DNA of 64,000 bases. Source: Oryzias latipes. Lineage: Eukaryota; Chordata; Actinopteri; Beloniformes; Adrianichthyidae. The notes under the pieces were generated by a model. The model was not told the origin of the DNA. It did not search any database and was given only the letters and a program-made list of their open reading frames with translations. Shown one piece after another: positions 35,001-43,395 of the stretch. A program made the translations under genes and the position numbers. Position 1 is the stretch's first letter. The number at the start of each line of letters is the position of its first letter. The stretch is from NCBI RefSeq assembly GCF_002234675.1, contig NC_019867.2, forward strand, positions 30,942,614-31,006,613, in the 5' to 3' direction.

Positions 35001-38000
35001 TGCTCCTCCTGCTGCTCCTCCTCCTGCTCCTCCTGCTCCTCCTTCTCCTCCTCCTCCTGCTCCTCCTGCTCCTCCTCCTCCTGCTCCTCCTCCTCCTGCT
35101 CCTCTTCCTCCTCCTCCTGCTGCTCCTCCTGCTGCTGCTCCTCCTGCTGCTCCTCCTGCTCCTCCTCCTCCTCCTGCTGCTCCTCCTCCTCCTCCTCCTC
35201 CTCCTGCTGCTCCTCCTGCTCCTCCTGCTCCTCCTCCTCCTGCTCCTCCTCCTGCTCCTTACCTGGCGGGGTACACCCCAGACAGGTCGCCAGTTTGTCG
35301 CAGGGATGCACAATCGCACACCCTCACAGTCACACCTGAGGACAATTCAGAGCCATCAGTCAACCAGCAAGCATGTTTTTGGACTGTGGGAGGAAGCCAG
35401 AGAAAACAGGGAGGACATGTGGACTCCACAAAGAACAGTCCCAGCCGGGATTCAAACCATAGCACCACCGTGCAGCCCATTAAAAAAAAGAGAAGGTGTG
35501 TCATACTGCACTGAACAAAAGGAGAGAAGGGAGCCGTGATCCAGCTAGACAACACTAGTTATATGTATAGGTGGACTGAAGCCTAAGCTGTTTGTCCCGC
35601 AGGTTGTTTTTGTTACCCTCTGAGTTCCAAACGTTCTTCCTGACCCAAACCTGTGAGCACTTCCTGTTTTTACCTGGCCCTCTTTCACCTCAGGGACATT
35701 TCTCGGGGTTACGAGGCCGTTCCCATAACCTGCGTCAACGGAGTCGACAGCGAGCCGTGTCCCGACAACTTCAAGTACGTCCCAGACAGCTGCGTCACCT
35801 CCCCCCTAAACATCGACAACGACATCACTCGTTTGCAGGTGAGCCCTACCTCTGTACTGAATCACAGAGCAGCTTCCTGCTGCAGTTTCCTGCAGCAGCT
35901 TCCTGCAGCAGCTTCCTGCAGCAGCTTCCTGCAGCAGCTTCCTGCTGCAGCTTCCTGCAGCAGCTTCCTGCAGCAGCTTCCTGCAGCAGCTTCCTGCAGC
36001 AGCTTCCTGCAGCAGCTTCCTGCAGCAGCTTCCTGCAGCAGCTTCCTGCTGCAGCTTCCTGCAGCAGCTTCCTGCAGCAGCTTCCTGCAGCAGCTTCCTG
36101 CAGCAGCTTCCTGCAGCAGCTTCCTGCTGCAGCTTCCTGCAGCAGCTTCCTGCAGCAGCTTCCTGCTGCAGCTTCCTGCAGCAGCTTCCTGCAGCAGCTT
36201 CCTGCAGCAGCTTCCTGCAGCAGCTTCCAGACCCCACGTTTCACTCAATCCTGACTGTTTCTGTGTCCCAAAGCACTGCAGCTGCGCAGACGACTGCTCC
36301 TCCAGCTCCTGCATGTGCGCACAGCTCAGCCTGAGGTGTTGGTACGACAGCGTGAGTTCACACCGCCGCCACACACATGACCCCCCCCCCCCCCCCCCAA
36401 GGAAACAAAAATGATGACCTCACAGCAGCAGATGGTGAAACCGTCAAAAAACTGGCCAAAACCCCTTATGGGGCTCAAAAAAACTCTTTCAAAATCGTCT
36501 AATGAAACCACAACACACCCAAAGGAAAGGTTTAAGTTATTATGGGATGGCTACAGGACCTACTCCTTGGTGGGCATTTTGTGACAATCTGTGAATGTGG
36601 TGAATTTTAAATTGTTACACAAAATGGGAAACCAAAAACATTTGTTTGAGCGATATTTCACACACGCTACAGTCTTATTGACCTTTGACCTTGGGAAGAA
36701 GCAGCATCTTGATTTTTTTATCAACAAAACAAAACATGCAATGACATGTAAGGGTCTAAACCAGGGGTCCCTAAATCCAGGGGTCCCCAAATCCCGGCCT
36801 GGAGGGCCGATGTGCTGCTGGTTTTCCAAAAACCTGCCTCATCTGCTGCTGATTACCTGGATCAGGTGTGTTTAAGGATCTTCAATGGCAGGTTGGTTGG
36901 AAAACATGCGGCCCTCCAGGCCGGGATTTGGGGGCCCCTGGTCTACACCCTGAGCACAGGAGGGTCCTTATCAGGACCAATGAGTCCACTGATGACTCGG
37001 TTCTCTCTGCGAGAGTTTTGCTCTCTGGCGTTTGTGCAGATGCTGTGTTGTTTGTGTGTTTGCAGGACGGCCGTCTGCCTCTGGACTTCTGCCAGTTTGA
37101 GCCCCCGGTTCTGTTCGAGTGTAACCACGCCTGTTCCTGCTGGAGGTCCTGCAGGAACCGTGTGGTTCAGAATGGACTCAGGTGATGTTTGAAGCCGCTG
37201 TTTGTCCAGATGCGCATTTACCATGCGTTATCGCTTTCTGCAGGAGGCCTTATAGCCAATGAAAAGTCCACAGATTTAGCTTTTTTTCTTCAGGATTTGT
37301 TTTTTTGTGCAAAAGTTCAGAGCCTTCTGATGAAACGTCGTGCACCAGTGGACCCCCTTAAAAATGAAAAAGTAGAAATATTACTATATTTCAATGACTG
37401 GATAGAATTGAACTTCCATGAAGGTCCTTTCCATCTGTTTGTGGATCTGTGTTGTCCTCGTGGGCGACACACATGCTGCTCTTCAGATTCAGCGACCCGA
37501 AGAGCATTTTTAGGGAGAAGCCTGCAGATCTGACCTGCAGTCGATCAAACGGATGTGAGCGGATCAGAGGAGCGACAGCAGCAACGACGTCTGTCCTGTT
37601 CATTTTTTTATGGGTTAAATATAGAATGTTTTAGAAGAGGCTAGTTTATAGTAGCAGTTCTCATGTGTTTCTGTCACACGTATGCACAGAACTTTATTGA
37701 AATTCTAGAAATGTTGTAGAAACACAATTTCACAATCACAGCTTCCATTAAATCCTGAAACCGACTCAGGCGATTAGTCCTTCAGGATCACGGATGTGAA
37801 CGATACTTTGATTGACAGCAGATACATCCACATTTCTGCCACGGCGCTAGCGCTCATCATCATCCATCAAAGGAGACGCTGGCGTCTTCTTCAGGTCGGG
37901 GAGTGGCGAGCTCATTACATGTGGGAGGGGCTACGGATGAAGTAGTTTTTGGTGATTTTCCAGAGGAGCTGTGGATCCAACAATTTCCACACGACACGCT

Positions 38001-41000
38001 CAGCTTTGGATGAGCTGTGAGACCCTGTGGGACCTCTGGTGGCGCCCATTGCTGCGATCTAAGGCCACCAGTTCCTACCCAGAAGAGCATCTGGTTGTTG
38101 GTCACACGACTCGGTTCATGTGAAAAAAAGTGTTTCATTGCAGTTTTGGGAAATATGTCAAATTCATTAGGCCTCAAAAACATCCTCCAAGCACAAAAAC
38201 CGTTTTCGTTAAATGCAAGTCTTTTTTTTTTCCATTAGGCGGATTTCTGATCGCAAATCCAATTTGAACCAATTTATAGTCGATGCAGATCCAGCTACTC
38301 ATTCAGGGGTTGTTTTAGGGTTCAGTCATGGCGTCTGGACCGGTCCTTTCTCCTTGAAGTGTTTTTCTTCCTCCATGTGTCTTCATCGGTGAGAGAGAGG
38401 GTTCAAATCCCAAATGAACTCTCCAGGTCAGCCACGCTCCGGGGGGGGGGGGGGGGGGGGGAATAACGGAGAACCGGGAGAGGCCCCCTCCTCCCAGCAT
38501 CCCTCCTGTTAAGATTGGTGCTCGACTGAGACTGTTTGGAGACAGGAAGTGTTGGTGATTTTATTCATCACCACAAAAAAAAGGAATGAAGACGCTGAGG
38601 GAACATGCGAAACACGCAGGTGCTGTGGTCCTTTGCTGCCACATGGGGGCGGTAGAAAAGACGAGGAACAGTCCACAACACCCCATGTTTCTGTCCTAAC
38701 AGAAGCTCCACAGTTTATTGAATTGTTCTTAAGAGCAGCAGCGCCACCTGCTGGATGAGAATGCTGTTGTTGTTGCAGAGTTCGCCTGCAGCTCTTCAGG
38801 ACGGAGAAGATGGGCTGGGGGGTCCGCGCCCTGCAGGATGTTCCTCAGGGAGCGTTCGTCTGCGAGTAAGGACCACATTTCACACGTAGTTTCTGAGCTC
38901 GCGTGTCCCTGCGTGAAAGCCTCTCAGCGCCCCCTTCTGGACGCTCCTGCAGGTACGTGGGCGAGATCATCCGCGACACCGAGGCCGACAAAAGAGAGAG
39001 CGACTCTTTCCTCTTCACTCTCGACAACAAGGTGGGCTTTTCCGTCAGAAGGTGGATCCTCCAACCAGGTCGGTCAGAGATCCAGGTCCACCGCCTGCAG
39101 TCGGTGGAAACATGGTTGTTTGTTTTGTTTTAAACCCACACAATAACACCCCCCCCCCCCCCACACACACACACACACCATGATTAAAAAGAGTGATAAA
39201 GCTGGGAAACGATGTTTTGGTGACATGTCCACATCAGTGACACCCCCCTCCCCCTCCTCTCAAGTTCCCAGAATACACTACCACAGGACCCCCCCCCCCC
39301 AGATCAAAACAAAGAGCCAGACCTGGAAGATACCAATGCAGCGACCCCCATTGACTGAGAAGAGTCACTGATGTGGAGGAAAACACTGGAGTTACAACCA
39401 AAATAGAAAATTAAATATAGATAAATAAGTAAGTACATGAATAAACCTTAATAGATATAAAATGGTAAATTTCAATTAAGAAATTGAATAAATAAAAATA
39501 AATATTATACACATTAAATTAGTAAAAAGAGAACATAAATGGTTAAAACATCAAATAAGTTCCTACATTTCAACTAAAAGTTAGTTTAAAAAGGCAGGAC
39601 TTAAAACATGAGGCATGCTGGGAGGCGGTTCCATAATAACTGAACGAGGCCTCGCCGTATGTTTTAGATCCAACCTCTGGGAAAACCAAAAGGCCGGTAT
39701 CAGAGGACGTCAGGGTCCACGGGGGCTCACACTTTAAACTCATATCTCATAAATATGAAGGCCTGAGACCATAAAAACATTTATAAACCAATAAAAGAAC
39801 TTTAAAAATCAACCCTGAATTTCACAGGGAGCCAATGCAGCGAATTTAAAACGGGTGTAATGTGTCCCCGCCCCCTGGTCCTCATCAGCAGGCGTGCGGC
39901 TGAATTCTGCAGCAGTTGAAGGTTCGATATCCTTATGTTGGCATCACAATAATCTAGGCTGCTGGAAATAAAAGCGTTTTAGCGCCTCTGTGCCGGTAAC
40001 AGAGAGATTGTGTAAACGGTCTGAGTTTTACAGAACGCCAACGAGACGTCAGCCCCTCCCCACAATTTCTACGTGGCAACCAGACATCATTCAACTCGAT
40101 CACAGCAGGTCTCTGCTGTCTGGACCAGAAACGCACAGAGACTGCCATCTAGAGTCAAAAGCCTCATCCCCACTGAGCAGTCCGGTCCGGTTCGGTCTGG
40201 AGTGGTCCAGGCAGGTCAGGGAGGCGTTTCCACTCAAAGTGGGACCGTCACGGCGCAGGGGGGGTGGAGCTAACACCAACAACAAACATTTATTGTTGTT
40301 TGAGAGATTGCAGGCGGCGAGGAGGAATACTGGCTTTCCTGGAACTTTCTTTTGTCATAATGACCTTCAGCCAATCAGTGGGTTTCAACAGTAGCTCCGC
40401 CCTAACCTGTCCGATCCAATTTTCTGTGTTCCTACAGCCAACGGGGGCCCATAAAGGTCTGGCTTAATGGGTCCATTTTTATATAATTCAAAATACCAGA
40501 CCTGACAGAACCAAACCGGACCGTACCACTCATTGGAAACGGGGCAAGAATGGGACTTTGGATCAAACGTTGTCAAACTTGTCTGACAGCATTTCAACTC
40601 AAAAACAGCTGTTTACATTTCCTATTTTCACACAAACGTGATCAGAACATGATCCGGAGCACATGGCCCCCCTCCGTCGCGGGGACTGCCGGGGGGGCAT
40701 GAAATGTGGCCGGGTTGAGGCGGGCATCTAACCGTGGGCTGCTGTGGCAGTGCCCGGTTAGGACCCTCAGAACTGGTCTTTTCCAGGTGGGAGACACCCA
40801 CTGCATCGACGCCAAGTCCTTCGGCAACATCGGCCGCTTCCTGAACCACCTGTGCGAGCCCAACCTGCTGGCCGTGCGGGTGTTCACCACGCACCAGGAC
40901 CTGCGCTTCCCCAGGATTGCCTTCTTCTCCAGCCGGCCCATCAGAGCTGGGGAGCAGATCGGGTGAGCTCCCGCCTGAAACTCCAACCCCAGATCTGCCC

Positions 41001-41139
41001 TGGGGGACCTGTAGACCAACCTTCCTCCTCCTTTCTGTTCAGGATCGACTATGGAGAAAACTACTGGAGGGTGAAGAGCAAATACTTCAGCTGCCAGTGT
41101 GGCTCAGTGAAGTGTCGCTACTCAGCCGCTGGCAGATAA
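23042..41139 (+). CDS. ehmt1: histone H3-K9 methyltransferase EHMT1 (GLP)
   Basis: A nuclear SET-domain enzyme that mono- and dimethylates H3K9, normally as a heterodimer with EHMT2/G9a. Coding exons: 23042-23410, 24284-24398, 25037-25119, 26377-26575, 26666-26811, 28124-28267, 28529-28824, 31314-31388, 31465-31553, 31642-31748, 32598-32720, 33087-33188, 33268-33372, 33740-33894, 33974-34141, 35694-35838, 36274-36351, 37066-37181, 38779-38865, 38953-39031, 40787-40962, 41043-41139. They total 3054 nt, all in phase (1017 aa; human about 1298). Diagnostic EHMT1 segments: [13 protein letters not shown]; the Cys-rich [18 protein letters not shown]...CPHCGE; ankyrin repeats; a full pre-SET, SET and post-SET. 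The first exon could extend in frame to 23019; the true N-terminus may lie in an unseen exon. Oddities: the acidic segment is absent, the C-terminus is short, and GIDYG replaces GFDYG. Some residues ([15 protein letters not shown]) look G9a-like, but the arrdc1 neighbour and N-terminal motif favour EHMT1, possibly a divergent a/b duplicate. Confidence 0.95.
23630..24135 (+). repeat. dispersed repeat family A, long copy
   Basis: Lies in the first visible ehmt1 intron. It includes a 60-codon frame (23873-24055) whose SNIGAF...[13 protein letters not shown] segment parallels SNMGAI...DPESSSDVENRDV encoded by the minus strand at 57060-57160. Tail sequence (ctcctgattta-caa-tttgaa) recurs at 63115-63240. 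It is probably a transposon fragment. Confidence 0.65.
25168..25707. mobile_element. non-autonomous TIR element
   Basis: Thirteen-bp perfect terminal repeats: cgtgtcacacagc at 25168-25180 and its complement at 25695-25707. The interior is AT-rich and non-coding. It lies in the ehmt1 intron just where the acidic-domain exon of other EHMT1 genes would be expected. Confidence 0.75.
25965..26290 (+). repeat. low-complexity/repeat tract before ehmt1 exon 4
   Basis: Tandem tagaa-type pentamers (25965-25995), actttattaatcc, then an A-rich stretch to 26290. It resembles the 3' tail of an interspersed repeat; the class is not determined. Confidence 0.4.
27110..27330 (-). repeat. dispersed repeat family B, partial inverted copy
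   Basis: The complement matches the middle of 8435-8975 (cagcccctcccaatcc, ggaggaaccgcccttccagg, cacgcccattttctc). It lies in an ehmt1 intron. Confidence 0.75.
27331..28123 (+). other. ehmt1 intron, no recognised feature
   Basis: No exon-like frame fits the phase-0 junction between 26811 and 28124. The A/T-rich 27690-27970 stretch repeats tatcgcaatat-like phrases and may be a degraded repeat. Confidence 0.4.
28911..30691. mobile_element. 1.78-kb element with 'taccgt...ttccgg' terminal repeats
   Basis: The left end, taccgtaaattccgggctat (28911), pairs with the right end ataatccggaaatgacggta (30672-30691). Near both ends the phrases 'gccgcacc' and 'gccgcatcc' recur. The interior has only short frames (for example 152 codons on the minus strand at 29885-30343, unrecognised). 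It is probably a non-autonomous DNA transposon. The superfamily is not assigned. Confidence 0.65.
31642..34141 (+). other. ehmt1: ehmt1 ankyrin-repeat exons
   Basis: Exons 31642-31748, 32598-32720, 33087-33188, 33268-33372, 33740-33894 and 33974-34141 encode consecutive ankyrin repeats ([59 protein letters not shown]). In mammals this domain reads H3K9me1/2. The cage-forming pattern W-T-P-x-x-W-A-x-E followed by C-L-H-W is intact here, so methyl-lysine reading is expected to be kept. Most exon boundaries fall once per repeat. Confidence 0.9.
31749..32597 (+). other. ehmt1 intron with short repeat traces
   Basis: 31800-31830 carries the ccaatcagatgcctcagtaaaag phrase also seen at 19960-19985. 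The remainder, including 31935-32590, is AT-rich intron without recognised elements. Confidence 0.45.
34152..35259 (+). repeat. 1.1-kb CTC/CTG trinucleotide array in ehmt1 intron
   Basis: An almost pure mixture of CTC, CTG and a few CTT/CAC/ATC triplets, uninterrupted in triplet phase for about 1108 bp. It begins 10 nt after the splice donor at 34142. The complementary strand is GAG/CAG and purine-rich. Long frames run through it (poly-Leu and Ser/Cys on +; Glu/Gln and Ser/Arg on -). They are products of triplet phase, not genes. A marker cluster at 34371-34440 recurs identically at 34911-34980. Confidence 0.98.
35262..35485 (-). mobile_element. SINE-like element abutting the CTC/CTG array
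   Basis: The complement starts with ggtttgaatcccggctggga (B-box-like), followed by ctttgtggagtccacatgtc. It ends with a gcgacctgtctggggtgtac phrase, a common fish interspersed repeat. The array may have grown from its simple-sequence tail. The tRNA origin is inferred. Confidence 0.6.
35871..36228 (+). repeat. 13-bp minisatellite in ehmt1 intron
   Basis: About 27 copies of cttcctgcagcag, with a ctgctgcag variant in some units. It fills most of a 435-bp intron. Because 13 is not a multiple of 3, the same peptide pattern appears in every frame; these frames are not genes. Confidence 0.97.
36370..36400 (+). repeat. poly(C) tract
   Basis: About 19 consecutive C just downstream of the ehmt1 exon ending at 36351. 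Confidence 0.9.
36761..36941. mobile_element. palindromic MITE
   Basis: The 22-bp arm at 36787-36808 (ccaaatcccggcctggaggg...) is perfectly complemented at 36910-36931, with outer ends ccaggggtccc / ggggcccctgg. It is a hairpin-forming, non-coding element of a type widespread in vertebrates. Confidence 0.85.
37182..38778 (+). other. ehmt1 intron
   Basis: Contains a pure run of 21 G at 38441-38461. Otherwise there are no recognised elements. It joins exons in phase 2. Confidence 0.6.
39130..39310 (+). repeat. poly(C)/(CA)n simple-sequence cluster
   Basis: C-runs at about 39150-39163 and 39291-39300 flank a (CA)n stretch at 39162-39178 in the ehmt1 intron. Confidence 0.85.
39570..39965 (+). 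repeat. interspersed repeat, unassigned
   Basis: The phrases ttcacagggagccaatgcag and gcgtgcggctgaattctgcag are typical of a widespread teleost repeat. There is no second copy in the window and no coding frame. Confidence 0.4.
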
Positions 41140-41234
41140 AAGACACCAGTGAGCTTAAAAATCCCTGTTTTAAGTTTTATGATGATGCATCAGTGAGGAA
41201 GTGAAGGATTTTTTTATCGTATCTGATGAATAAA
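41140..41234 (+). other. ehmt1 3' UTR with poly(A) signal
   Basis: A short 3' UTR. The AATAAA at 41229-41234 lies 90 bp after the stop codon, followed by a T-rich stretch. Confidence 0.7.
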
Positions 41235-41664
41235 AAGCCTTTAGAAGTGTTTTAGAGTCTCCCTCATTTCTGTTTGAGAGAAGTTGGATGAAGCGTTTCA
41301 TTAGAGAAGCTGGAAATGATTGAGTTTGTGAAAATATGGAGGTTTGTTGTCATTCTGCTCCTTTCATTTCTCCTCTGTAGGAATTTTTACCCATCATCCA
41401 TGAAAAGGGATTCAAGAGTGATTCGGTCTGTTCGTGGCAGAGAAACCTTCCAATAAAAACCTATTTTAAAACTAATTCAGAGCAAGAAAAAGCAGAATAT
41501 CAAAAGATGTTTTACAAATCGTCCCGCCTAAAAGAATTATTTTAGGTTTTAGAACTCTGAAGGCTTTTCCTGTCAGGCTTCCGGTCCTTCTGGTTCTGAG
41601 CTTCATTGTCTTCACCTGTGGCAGAACGTTGTCAGTCGTCTGCAGTGAAACCCGCCTTTGTTCT

Positions 41665-41920
41665 TTGTTCTACACTATATCCCCAAAGGTTTTGGCTCAC
41701 CTGCCTCGACTCACCTATGAACGGAGGTGCCATCCCATTCCTAACCCATAAACTTCAGTATGATGTAGTTCTGCTGCAGTTTTGGACCGTTCTTCCAGAA
41801 GGTCATGGTGAGGTCACACTCTGATGTTGGTGGAGAAGGCCCGGCTCTCAGTCTCTGCTCTAATTCATCCCAGAGGGGTTCTAAGGGGTTCAGGTGTGCA
41901 GGCCAGTCACCTTCACCCTT
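41665..41920 (-). pseudogene. Tc1/mariner transposase 3' fragment with TIR
   Basis: The complement encodes DWPAHLNPLEPLWDELEQRL, the C-terminal Tc1 motif containing the last catalytic acid. A degraded tail follows, then the outward end cactatatccccaaaggttttg, which looks like the element's terminus. The 5' part of the transposase is missing. Confidence 0.75.
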
Positions 41921-42314
41921 TAATTCATAACTTGGCGTTAAAGAACAACAAAAGAAAAAAATCCACAAACGAAGAGGAATAAAATAAATAAAAGACCTGT
42001 AAGATGCCGTTAACGCGCTAAAAATAATTCCTTTCCTGAAAAAACTTCTCATTTTAGAGAAGGAAAACACATTTCTACAAGCTACACACGGCTGGTGTTT
42101 ATGTAAAGGTCAAATAAAGTTCCACCATCATGTTTTTCTAATTAAATAGCAATCAAAGTCTGATTTATGAAGTTTTATTAATGTGTGATTGCACTGATAT
42201 TTACTTTTGTTGTGTGATCAACACAATTGTTAGAAAATTGTTTTTTTTTTTAAATCTCAAACAATAAAAATAATTGTATGATAAATTTTGAATCAACCGC
42301 TTTATTCGTGTTTA

Positions 42315-42700
42315 TACCAGGGTCCAGCCGAATACTCGATTCTGATTGGCTGCAGACTGTCCTTAAGTGAAAACGGACACCTAAAAAGTAGTTCCAGTCA
42401 CATATCATTGCGCCGACCTAAACACCAACCGCTAACCGGAAAGTCAGAAAACCTGGAACATAGGTAGACATAAGATTCTCTGCAGGTTACCATAACAGAA
42501 AAGAGGAGTTATTTCATTGTTTCCTTTAACATGTTTGGTGAGTTTGATCATTTTGAAGACTGGGATGCAGCGGAGGAGAAAGAGAGAAAAGGATCTAGGA
42601 GGAGCAGAAGAGACACGAGGAGGAGACGCTGCCGGCGGAGGATTTGATGAACCATTTCGACTTTGAAACCATTTTGGCTACATCCTCTGGACAAAAGCTA
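42315..42700 (+). mobile_element. possible degraded DNA transposon
   Basis: The start, ggtccagccgaatactcgattctg, resembles the ends of some fish PIF/Harbinger elements (from memory). A frame from 42531 (MFGEFDHFEDWDAAEEKE) breaks after about 38 codons. Weakly supported. Confidence 0.25.
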
Positions 42701-42750
42701 CAGGTAAGAGATGAACTTCAGCATCGATCGTCGTACTATGCCGGCTTGTC

Positions 42751-42974
42751 GCCACCTGATCCGTCCACGCATGCGCGAATATCCCGTTATTTTCGCTAAA
42801 GCGTTACTGGGCGAGTATGTCTTCGGATGTTGACTTTTTTATGTTAACGTGTTTTTCAATGTTGAATTTAAAAAATAGGAAGCGTTAAGAAACAGGCTAG
42901 CACAATCCTGCAATGGACTACAAGTGGACTACAAATGTTGTACGATTCGCGCATGCGTGGACGGATCCAGTGGC
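42751..42974. repeat. inverted repeat, 23-bp perfect arms
   Basis: gatccgtccacgcatgcgcg... (42758-42780) is perfectly complemented at 42945-42967. The arms extend to 30 bp with two mismatches, around a 164-bp loop. It is probably a short MITE. Confidence 0.8.
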
Positions 42975-43145
42975 CGCAACAGATTCGCTCTGTTGTTACA
43001 ATGACAAAGCGTTTCACTGCGTGTCTGGTCTATTTTTTGGTAAAAATAAATAAATAAAAGATTTAAACTTAAAAAATAACACGATCAAAGCATTATAGAT
43101 TGATGGAAGTGAAGGGACTTCGTGGACGCGACGGTTTGCGCCTAG

Positions 43146-43228
43146 TGACGTCATTGAGCGTTTTTAGTGGTGTCATAACGCGTTCATTGGTGACCAATGA
43201 TGAGCCTGTATTACGCTCTTTGACGTCA
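43146..43228 (+). promoter_or_regulatory. twin palindromic CRE sites upstream of the intronless gene
   Basis: TGACGTCA occurs at 43146-43153 and again at 43221-43228. A CCAAT on the plus strand lies between them (near 43194), and an ATAAAT-like AT-rich box lies about 10 bp beyond the second site. The following ORF starts 168 bp downstream. A regulatory role is inferred. Confidence 0.5.
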
Positions 43229-43395
43229 TATGAGGACATAAATGCTGAGTTGAAAACCGTCAAGTATGAGTGACTAGGGGGACTCGAGGGGCAAGAGACA
43301 AGCAAGAGGCAAGAAGGCTGAGGAACACTGATCCACTTAAAGTCCATTTTATTAGTTAAAAAGAAAAACTTTAGGAAAAATCTTTCCTGAGAACG

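Larger units (their letters stand above)
35694..41139 (+). other. ehmt1: ehmt1 pre-SET, SET and post-SET exons
   Basis: Pre-SET (35694-37181) has the full set of zinc-cluster cysteines: [13 protein letters not shown], then CSCADDC, C-M-C, C, then [15 protein letters not shown] (38779-41060) has the SAM-binding [14 protein letters not shown], the NHLCEPN knot, and DYG with the catalytic Tyr. Post-SET is CQCGSVKC (C-x-C-x4-C). The NHLC form is GLP-like. The residue before DYG is Ile, where family members have Phe. Translation ends RYSAAGR, about 30 residues shorter than mammalian EHMT1. Confidence 0.93.

Noticed and set aside
33956-35539. Frames of 397-527 codons on both strands (poly-Leu, Ser/Cys, Glu/Gln, Ser/Arg)
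   Set aside because: Products of an unbroken CTC/CTG triplet array inside an ehmt1 intron; the gene frame joins across it by splicing.
35592-36414. Frames of 132-253 codons rich in Ala, Ser, Cys, Gln
   Set aside because: They run through the 13-bp minisatellite; only the part at 35694-35838 is a real exon (pre-SET), and in one frame only.
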